The translations under genes and the position numbers were made by a program. Source: an uncultured Clostridia bacterium (GTDB lineage: Bacteria; Bacillota; Clostridia; Oscillospirales; Acutalibacteraceae). Taken from it: a DNA stretch of 44,738 nucleotides. Position 1 is the stretch's first letter. Each line of letters opens with the position of its first letter. Of the stretch, positions 39,925 through 44,738 are shown piece by piece. The stretch is from NCBI GenBank assembly GCA_946500295.1, contig CAMMVF010000019.1, positions 1 through 44,738 of the forward strand. The letters are read 5' to 3'. The notes beneath the pieces are model-generated. The model saw nothing but the letters and a program-made list of their open reading frames with translations, was not told the origin of the DNA and searched no databases.

Positions 39925-41976
39925 ATGAAAATCACGAAGAAAGTCACTAGTATAGTGCTCGCACTTATGCTCGTAATTTCAGCCTTTGCCGGCCTTTCGA
40001 TTACAGCCGGTGCGGTAGATTATCCGACATCTGAGATTACTGTTAACATCCATAAGTATGGCATAAAGCAGACTGCTGATAATGTTAGTACTTATATTGG
40101 TTGGGACACGGAAGGTGAGTTAACCGGAACTACTACTGATGCAACAAAAGTGCCTAGAGACGCTGTAGCCCTTAAGGGTGTAACTTTTACATACTATAAA
40201 GTCGGCGATATTTATGGTAAATATCTTGATGATGCTACTGTAGGTGGTACTCCAGTAACAGGTTCGATTGATACTGATAATCCTAATAGCTTTGAAATTC
40301 CTGATGACTGTACAGGCACTACAACATCCACAGATACTACTGGAACAGCACCCTTTACTGTTCAACCCGAAGACTTCGGTTTGTATTATGTAGTTGAGAC
40401 TGAAAAACCTGATGCCGTTACAACATCTTCAGCACCGTTTTTCCTCTATGTACCGATGACAAGTTCTGATGGTACAGATTGGCTATCTGAAATTCATGTT
40501 TACCCGAAGAACCTCACAACCCTCGGTTCTGCTTCATTTACAAAGACCTTTGGAAGCAATGAAGTTGAAGAGGGTAAGTTGGGAACTGATGCTAATGCTA
40601 CAAAAATTGCATTGTATGAGCAAGTTGGGGAAAGTATCAACGCTGAGACTGATACTCTGATAGCTGAAGTAACTCTTACATCTGATAAGGTGGTACACGA
40701 TATAGCCTTAACTAGTCAGGATGATAGATATAAGGGCTATAATAACGATACAAATACTGCTGTTAAAATTCAAGAGGCTATGGGTAAAATTATAGTTAAT
40801 AATTTGCCAGTAGGTAAATATTACTTCAAGGAAACTCAGAGCGGAACATATGATGGAGCTTCTTATGGCTTGAATTCAAAAGAGCAACCATTTACTATTG
40901 CTGCAGGAGATAATACGTCTATTTCCATTGATGCTGAAGGCGTTATAACCGGTACAGCAGATGAAAAAACAACCCTTAACAATACCTCTACACCGACAAT
41001 TAGTAAGACTGTTTCTGGTAGCATAGAAAATGTTTCTATATCTATTGATGGTACTCCAGTAAGCGTACCAACATTTAGAATAGGTCAGGAGATTACTTAT
41101 ACTTTATCCTCTACAGTTCCTACTGATATTGCTAACTATACTAAATATACTATAACTGATACCCTCGACACACAGCTTGACCTTGCTACAAACCCAGCAG
41201 TTACTGTTACAAACGGAGAGACTGTCTTCGAGGAAGGTGATTATACGGTATCAACCGAAAATGATGTTATTACCGTTACTTTCAACGAAGCTGGTATTGA
41301 TAAACTTACTTCAGACTCTAATGTAGATGTTCAATTCAAGGCTGTTATTAATAGCAGTGCAAAAATTAACACGGCTATTGAAAATAAAGCCAAAATAACC
41401 TTTAATAATGGTGCTACTGGCGCCGGAGATGGTACAGATGAGTCTGAAAAAGTTTATGTTGCAACGGTAGGTTATGACTTCGTAAAAGTTGACTCTGCAG
41501 ATCAAAGCAAGGCTCTTGCAGGAGCTGAATTTGAACTCTATGACAGTGATAACAGAATTTATGTAACCCTAACAAATCCAGGTTCTGATACAGCGGCTGC
41601 AGTATACACTGTAACTTCGACTGTAAATGAAGTTAAAATTACAACTCCGGAATCTGGACTTGTACAAATCAAAGGTCTTCAAGCAAAAGCTTACAAGTTG
41701 AGAGAGACAAAGGCACCGGCAGGATACCAGCTTCTTACTCAAGATTTCTCTGTAACCGCTACACTTGAAACTAGTGATAATGATACTGTTAAAGCTGCAG
41801 TAGCAGCTACATCAACTGGAGATGCTACCCAGGGTATAGTCAATGTTAAGCAGCCTGACCTCCCGCTCACTGGTGGAATGGGTACTATCCTCTTCACAGT
41901 AGCTGGTCTGGTTCTCATCGGCGGCGCAGCATTCTTCTTCATTCGCTCCAGAAAGAGCAGCAAAGAGGAAGCTTAA
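39925..41976 (+). CDS. SpaA-type pilus backbone (major pilin) protein
   Basis: The 683-residue protein polymerises into a covalent pilus when a class C sortase joins it. It has a signal peptide (cut near ITAGAVDYP), the pilin motif WLSEIHVYPKN with the joining Lys195, a mid-region isopeptide-type domain (TKYTITDTLD), a C-terminal SpaA domain with E-box ETKAPAGYQLL (Glu594), the LPLTG sorting signal (646-650), a membrane helix and a basic tail. AAAGGA lies before the ATG. Sequence is less GC-rich than the adhesin. No sortase gene is within the window, so the joining enzyme is encoded elsewhere. Confidence 0.92.
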   Translation: MKITKKVTSIVLALMLVISAFAGLSITAGAVDYPTSEITVNIHKYGIKQTADNVSTYIGWDTEGELTGTTTDATKVPRDAVALKGVTFTYYKVGDIYGKYLDDATVGGTPVTGSIDTDNPNSFEIPDDCTGTTTSTDTTGTAPFTVQPEDFGLYYVVETEKPDAVTTSSAPFFLYVPMTSSDGTDWLSEIHVYPKNLTTLGSASFTKTFGSNEVEEGKLGTDANATKIALYEQVGESINAETDTLIAEVTLTSDKVVHDIALTSQDDRYKGYNNDTNTAVKIQEAMGKIIVNNLPVGKYYFKETQSGTYDGASYGLNSKEQPFTIAAGDNTSISIDAEGVITGTADEKTTLNNTSTPTISKTVSGSIENVSISIDGTPVSVPTFRIGQEITYTLSSTVPTDIANYTKYTITDTLDTQLDLATNPAVTVTNGETVFEEGDYTVSTENDVITVTFNEAGIDKLTSDSNVDVQFKAVINSSAKINTAIENKAKITFNNGATGAGDGTDESEKVYVATVGYDFVKVDSADQSKALAGAEFELYDSDNRIYVTLTNPGSDTAAAVYTVTSTVNEVKITTPESGLVQIKGLQAKAYKLRETKAPAGYQLLTQDFSVTATLETSDNDTVKAAVAATSTGDATQGIVNVKQPDLPLTGGMGTILFTVAGLVLIGGAAFFFIRSRKSSKEEA

Positions 41977-42059
41977 TCCCCACAGATATATATAGGATAT
42001 AGAGATTGCGAACTCTCGTGGCTATGCCCATCATTATCCTATTATAAATATCAAAACAT

Positions 42060-42095
42060 GCCGAAGCTCACATTCCGTGGGCTTCGGCGCTTTAT
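42060..42095 (+). terminator. Terminator after the pilus shaft gene
   Basis: The 12-bp stem GCCGAAGCTCAC/GTGGGCTTCGGC (one G-U pair) with a 5-nt loop is followed by GCTTTATT, a weak T-tract. Between the stop codon and it lies another inverted repeat, ATAGGATA/TATCCTAT (41992-42044). Confidence 0.7.
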
Positions 42096-42175
42096 TCGGG
42101 TTTCTCCCAACAAAATCACCCCGGAAATTATCCCGGGGTGTTGACAATTCTGAATTAATCGCATATAATATGAGT

Positions 42176-42266
42176 GTAGCAGAGAACAGCGTTAGCTATC
42201 CTGCGAATGTGGTTAAAATAATTCTAACCGCACTGTATTAGCAGTACAGTGCGGTTACTTCTTTTT
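42176..42266 (+). ncRNA. Putative antitoxin RNA, module 1
   Basis: Promoter TTGACA (42141-42146), 17 bp, TATAAT (42164-42169), with the inverted repeat CCCCGG/CCGGGG ending just before the -35. The RNA starts with a small stem-loop (GAACAGC...), and ends in a perfect 12-bp terminator AACCGCACTGTA/TACAGTGCGGTT (42226-42256) followed by ACTTCTTTTT. It is complementary to the 3' part of the module 1 toxin transcript if that runs to the inverted repeat at about 42117. Confidence 0.75.
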
Positions 42267-42329
42267 ATATGTTTCAACAAGCTTGATAAGCATTGCCAAA
42301 AATATAATTGCCATAGCAAATTCAGCCAT
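42255..42329 (-). CDS. Putative small hydrophobic toxin, module 1 (class A)
   Basis: A 24-residue peptide: MAEF, a hydrophobic core of about 15 residues, and an end TYKKK. This is a membrane-helix design as in type I toxins of the Fst/Ldr/TxpA kind, though the sequence is not one I recognise. Promoter on the minus strand: TTGCCA (42431-42436), 17 bp, TAAAAT (42408-42413). AAGGAGGTG lies 6 nt before the ATG but can pair with CTCCTT in a hairpin (42337-42371). The stop codon falls inside the terminator stem of the convergent RNA. Confidence 0.72.
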   Translation of the reverse strand: MAEFAMAIIFLAMLIKLVETYKKK

Positions 42330-42509
42330 TAGCAACACCTCCTTTCCGAGCAATCGAAATGCCCAAGGAGATGCAGAACAACCGCCGCCGTCCTCTGCTG
42401 CGAATATATTTTAGCACTAAAACTAATGTTTGGCAATACAGCAAAATAAAACCCCCGGAAATTATCCCGGGGTGTTGACTTCTTAAAAAATTCTGGGTAT
42501 AATATAAGT

Positions 42510-42599
42510 GTAAGGAACGGCTACGCTGTTCTGCACACAAATGTGATTATTAACTAATAACCGCCTTGTAATTGCAGTACAGGGCGGTTACTTCTTTTT
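42510..42599 (+). ncRNA. Putative antitoxin RNA, module 2
   Basis: Promoter TTGACT (42475-42480), 17 bp, TATAAT (42498-42503). The 5' hairpin GAACGGC/GCTGTTC has a TAC loop; the terminator stem is AACCGCCTTGTA with TACAGGGCGGTT, followed by ACTTCTTTTT. Confidence 0.75.
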
Positions 42600-42662
42600 A
42601 TATAAACTGATCAACTCAATGAGTAAAACCAGAAATATAATTACCAATGGTAAATTATCCAT
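42588..42662 (-). CDS. Putative small hydrophobic toxin, module 2 (class C)
   Basis: 24 residues, beginning MDNLPLV and ending SLYKKK; identical to the module 8 peptide. Promoter TTGTCA (42761-42766), 17 bp, TAAAAT (42738-42743). The ribosome-binding site GAAGGGGGTGG pairs with CACCCCTT in a hairpin (42668-42705) with a second helix GAGTTT/AAACTC. The transcript 5' end has GGAATGGC where other modules have GGAACGGC. Confidence 0.72.
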   Translation of the reverse strand: MDNLPLVIIFLVLLIELISLYKKK

Positions 42663-42842
42663 CAGCGCCACCCCCTTCCCGAGTTTAAGTAAAACTCAAA
42701 GGGGTGCAGAACAACCGCCGCCATTCCTTACGGGAGTATTTTACCATAAAAGTAATTGATTGACAAGATTCGCAAATTAAAATCACCCCGGAAATTATTC
42801 CGAGGTGTTGACTTTTTACATAATTCTGCGTATAATAAAGGT

Positions 42843-42933
42843 GTAAGGAACGGCTACGCTGTTCGGCACATTGAATTAAACGATTATGTTACTAACCGTC
42901 CTGTTCGTGGCATTACAGGGCGGTGAATTTTTT
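42843..42933 (+). ncRNA. Orphan antitoxin-type RNA, module 3
   Basis: Promoter TTGACT (42808-42813), 17 bp, TATAAT (42831-42836), same 5' hairpin (GGAACGGCTACGCTGTTCGG) and terminator AACCGTCCTGT/ACAGGGCGGT followed by GAATTTTTT. The inverted repeat and promoter of module 4 follow at once; the toxin frame, hairpin and toxin promoter are missing. The RNA keeps a full promoter and terminator and could act in trans on other modules. Confidence 0.7.
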
Positions 42934-43008
42934 ATATTACAATAAAAAATTCACCCGAAAATTCATCCGGGTGTTGACATTACAGAATTTTTTGCGTATA
43001 ATAAAGAC

Positions 43009-43098
43009 GTAAGGAACAGCTTTAGCTGTTCTGCGCTCAGTTAAGTTAAGTTAAACTGTAACCGCTCCGTGTTCGCAGCATAGGGCGGTTATTTTTTT
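43009..43098 (+). ncRNA. Putative antitoxin RNA, module 4
   Basis: Promoter TTGACA (42974-42979), 17 bp, TATAAT (42997-43002). 5' hairpin GGAACAGCTTTAGCTGTTC; terminator stem around AACCGCTC with GGGCGGTT, then ATTTTTTT. The middle carries the repeat TTAAGTTAAGTTAA, not found in other modules. Confidence 0.72.
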
Positions 43099-43160
43099 AT
43101 TTTATTAAAAAGCTCATTGAGCAAATATAATAAAATAATCACTAAGACTAATTCAGTCAT
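43089..43160 (-). CDS. Putative small hydrophobic toxin, module 4 (class B)
   Basis: 23 residues, beginning MTELVLVIIL and ending NKIKK. Promoter TTGCCA (43259-43264), 17 bp, TAAAAT (43236-43241). The ribosome-binding site GAAGGGGGTGAAG can pair with ACTCCCTT upstream. Differs from module 6 by one residue (Tyr for Phe at position 12). Confidence 0.72.
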   Translation of the reverse strand: MTELVLVIILLYLLNELFNKIKK

Positions 43161-43337
43161 TAGCTTCACCCCCTTCCCGAGCTTAAAAAAGCCCAAGGGA
43201 GTGCAGAACAACCGCCGCCGTTCCTTACAGGGAGTATTTTAGCATAAAAACAAATGTTTGGCAAGTCAGTAAAATAAAATCCCCGGAACTTGCTCCGAGG
43301 TGTTGACTTTTACAAAAATTCTGCGTATAATATAAGT

Positions 43338-43425
43338 GTAAGGAGCGGCTTTAGCTGTTCCGCACACAAGTAAAAGTTTATGTTAAACCGCCTTGTAGCG
43401 CTAATACAGGGCGGTTATTTCTTTC
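43338..43425 (+). ncRNA. Putative antitoxin RNA, module 5
   Basis: Promoter TTGACT (43303-43308), 17 bp, TATAAT (43326-43331). 5' stem-loop GGAGCGGCTTTAGCTGTTCC; terminator AACCGCCTTGTA/TACAGGGCGGTT, then ATTTCTTTCT. Confidence 0.72.
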
Positions 43426-43489
43426 TATATAGTCTAACAAGCTCAACGAGCAATGCCAGAAATATAATCACTAGTGACATTTCAGCCAT
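43415..43489 (-). CDS. Putative small hydrophobic toxin, module 5 (class A)
   Basis: 24 residues, beginning MAEMSLVIIF and ending RLYRKK. Promoter TTGTCA (43590-43595), 17 bp, TAGAAT (43567-43572). The site AAAGGAGGTG is masked by CTCCT in a hairpin extended by CGGGC/GCCCG. Confidence 0.72.
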   Translation of the reverse strand: MAEMSLVIIFLALLVELVRLYRKK

Positions 43490-43670
43490 TAGCAACACCT
43501 CCTTTCCGGGCAAATCAAAGCGCCCGAGGAGATGCAGAACAACCGCCGCCGTTCCTTACGGCAATTATTCTATCATAAAAGTAATTGTTTGACAAGAATA
43601 GATAAAGAACACCCCGGAAAAAACCATCCCGGGGTGTTGACTTCTAAAAAAATTCTGGTATAATATAAGT

Positions 43671-43763
43671 GTAAGGAACGGCTACGCTGTTCCGCACAAA
43701 TTACTATTGGTTACAAAAAGATGTAGCCGTCCTGTATTGGCAGTACAGGGCGGTTATTTTTTT
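43671..43763 (+). ncRNA. Putative antitoxin RNA, module 6
   Basis: Promoter TTGACT (43637-43642), 16 bp, TATAAT (43659-43664). Same 5' hairpin (GGAACGGCTACGCTGTTCC); terminator CCGTCCTGTA with TACAGGGCGG, then TTATTTTTTT. The first 40 nt are identical to module 9. Confidence 0.74.
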
Positions 43764-43825
43764 ATTTTATTAAAAAGCTCGTTGAGCAAAAATAATAAAA
43801 TAATCACTAAGACTAATTCAGTCAT
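43754..43825 (-). CDS. Putative small hydrophobic toxin, module 6 (class B)
   Basis: 23 residues, beginning MTELVLVIIL and ending NKIKK, near-identical to module 4. Promoter TTGTCA (43924-43929), 17 bp, TAAAAT (43901-43906). Ribosome-binding site GAAAGGGGGTGAAG pairs with CACTCCCTT. Confidence 0.72.
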   Translation of the reverse strand: MTELVLVIILLFLLNELFNKIKK

Positions 43826-44005
43826 TAGCTTCACCCCCTTTCCGGACTTAAGAAAAGCCCAAGGGAGTGCAGAACAACCGCCGCCGTTCCTTACAAGGAC
43901 ATTTTAGCATAAAATACATTATTTGACAAGATAGTAAAATAAAACTTCGGGAAATATATAGCTCGAGGTGTTGACTTTTGAAATAAACCTGCGTATAATA
44001 AGGGT

Positions 44006-44096
44006 GTAAGGAACGGCTTTAGCTGTTCTGCACAGTAATAAGTAGGTTTTTTATAACCGTCCTGATTACGGCATTACAGGGCGGTTACTTCTTTTT
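44006..44096 (+). ncRNA. Putative antitoxin RNA, module 7
   Basis: Promoter TTGACT (43971-43976), 17 bp, TATAAT (43994-43999). 5' hairpin GGAACGGCTTTAGCTGTTC; terminator AACCGTCCTG with CAGGGCGGTT, then ACTTCTTTTT. Its upstream inverted repeat is the most degenerate (CTTCGGG with CTCGAGG). Confidence 0.72.
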
Positions 44097-44159
44097 ATAT
44101 AAACTGATCAGCTCAATGAGTAAAACCAGAAATATAATCACTAGTGACATTTCAGCCAT
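44085..44159 (-). CDS. Putative small hydrophobic toxin, module 7 (mosaic of classes A and C)
   Basis: 24 residues. The first ten (MAEMSLVIIF) and the whole 5' leader match module 5, and the last half (LVLLIELISLYKKK) matches modules 2 and 8 except one Leu codon difference, so the gene looks recombinant. Promoter TTGTCA (44259-44264), 17 bp, TAAAAT (44236-44241). Confidence 0.72.
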   Translation of the reverse strand: MAEMSLVIIFLVLLIELISLYKKK

Positions 44160-44343
44160 TAGCAACACCTCCTTTCCGGGCAAATCAAAGCGCCCGAGGA
44201 GATGCAGAACAACCGCCGCCGTTCCTTACGGCAGTATTTTAGCATAAAATACATTATTTGACAAGATTCGCAAATTAAAATCACCCCGGAAAATTAATAT
44301 CCGAGGTGTTGACTTTTTACATAATTCTGCGTATAATAAAGGT

Positions 44344-44442
44344 GTAAGGAACGGCTACGCTGTTCTGCACACTATAATTGAAAGTTACAAATGAGTTTGT
44401 AACCGTCCTGTTTGGTGCATTACAGGGCGGTTACTTCTTTTT
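44344..44442 (+). ncRNA. Putative antitoxin RNA, module 8
   Basis: Promoter TTGACT (44309-44314), 17 bp, TATAAT (44332-44337). The promoter region and 5' end match module 3 almost base for base except in the loop of the upstream inverted repeat. Terminator AACCGTCCTGT with ACAGGGCGGTT, then ACTTCTTTTT. Confidence 0.74.
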
Positions 44443-44505
44443 ATATAAACTGATCAACTCAATGAGTAAAACCAGAAATATAATTACCAATGGTAAATTA
44501 TCCAT
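44431..44505 (-). CDS. Putative small hydrophobic toxin, module 8 (class C)
   Basis: 24 residues, MDNLPLV... to SLYKKK, same as module 2 including the codons seen. Promoter TTGTCA (44605-44610), 17 bp, TAGAAT (44582-44587), which matches module 5 rather than module 2, another sign of exchange. Confidence 0.72.
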   Translation of the reverse strand: MDNLPLVIIFLVLLIELISLYKKK

Positions 44506-44685
44506 CAGCGCCACCCCCTTCCCGAGTTTAAGTAAAGCTCAAAGGGGTGCAGAACAACCGCCGCCGTTCCTTACGGCAATTATTCTACCATAAAAGTAAT
44601 TGTTTGACAAGAATAGATAAAGAACACCCCGGAAAAAACCATCCCGGGGTGTTGACTTCTAAAAAAATTCTGGTATAATATAAGT

Positions 44686-44738
44686 GTAAGGAACGGCTAC
44701 GCTGTTCCGCACAAATTACTATTGGTTACAAAAAGATG
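44686..44738 (+). ncRNA. Putative antitoxin RNA, module 9 (cut by window end)
   Basis: Promoter TTGACT (44652-44657), 16 bp, TATAAT (44674-44679), and 5' hairpin as in module 6. The segment 44576-44738 matches 43561-43723 with one visible base difference. The terminator and any toxin frame lie beyond the window. Confidence 0.65.

Larger units (their letters stand above)
42117..44738. repeat. Tandem array of type I toxin-antitoxin-like modules (eight complete RNA units plus one cut by the window end)
   Basis: The spacing of successive antitoxin -35 elements is 334, 333, 166, 329, 334, 334, 338 and 343 bp (starts 42141, 42475, 42808, 42974, 43303, 43637, 43971, 44309, 44652). Each full module reads on the plus strand: GC-rich inverted repeat, near-consensus promoter, RNA of about 90 nt, terminator stem, then (on the minus strand) a 23-24-codon frame, a hairpin with the ribosome-binding site, and a minus-strand promoter. 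The 166-bp module lacks the frame. The array continues past the window end. Confidence 0.9.

Noticed and set aside
43380-44593. Plus-strand frames of about 70 codons across the toxin modules
   Set aside because: They run through the terminator, lack ribosome-binding sites, and are the reverse side of the small toxin genes and leaders.
42117-44738. CRISPR array
   Set aside because: Repeat units are about 330 bp with internal promoters and frames, not short repeats with unique spacers.

Overview
The window carries a replication-origin region of a low-GC Firmicute. Gene content and order point to a gut-type clostridium of the Ruminococcus/Oscillospiraceae kind. This placement is an inference from the divergent dnaA/rpmH block, the Noc-ParA-ParB set, a starch-binding adhesin and SpaA-type pilins; no 16S gene is present.

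Layout. (1) 185-12809, minus strand: dnaA, dnaN, an S4-domain gene (yaaA type), recF, remB, two zinc-ribbon membrane proteins, gyrB, a YcxB-like membrane protein, a 4HBT thioesterase and gyrA run away from the origin, followed after a terminator by a K+/H+ antiporter. The dnaN-dnaA gap (11231-11489) holds an AT-rich stretch, a TAG-triplet run that looks like a DnaA-trio, and TTATCAACA boxes, and is the best oriC candidate. (2) 13124-26417, plus strand: rpmH, rnpA, yidD, yidC, khpB(jag), mnmE, mnmG, rsmG, noc, parA, parB, serS and guaB. Two perfect parS sites (one inside mnmG, one upstream of parA) belong to the ParABS system. The noc-parA and guaB-downstream gaps share a 110-bp repeated element that may be structured. 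(3) 26447-34342, mixed strands: a second cluster of DnaA boxes about 14 kb from dnaA, an ECF sigma factor with a membrane partner, tRNA-Glu and tRNA-Met, a GNAT acetyltransferase, valS, a DHHW-family exported protein with altered motif residues, and a Nudix hydrolase. (4) 34861-41976, plus strand: a 1547-residue cell-wall adhesin with starch-binding-like and fibro-slime domains, and a 683-residue pilus shaft protein with a YPKN pilin motif, an E-box and LPLTG. No sortase is in the window.

(5) 42117-44738: the most unusual part. It is a tandem array of about 333-bp modules, each encoding a 23-24-residue hydrophobic peptide on the minus strand and a convergent RNA of about 90 nt on the plus strand from a near-consensus promoter. 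There are eight complete antitoxin-type RNA units, a ninth cut by the window end, and seven peptide genes; one unit has lost its peptide gene. The design is that of a type I toxin-antitoxin system: the ribosome-binding site sits in a hairpin whose pairing is kept across three sequence classes, the toxin transcript's 5' end can pair with its own 3' region, and the small RNA is complementary to that same 3' region. I do not recognise the peptide family. Mosaic copies show that modules have been shuffled by recombination.
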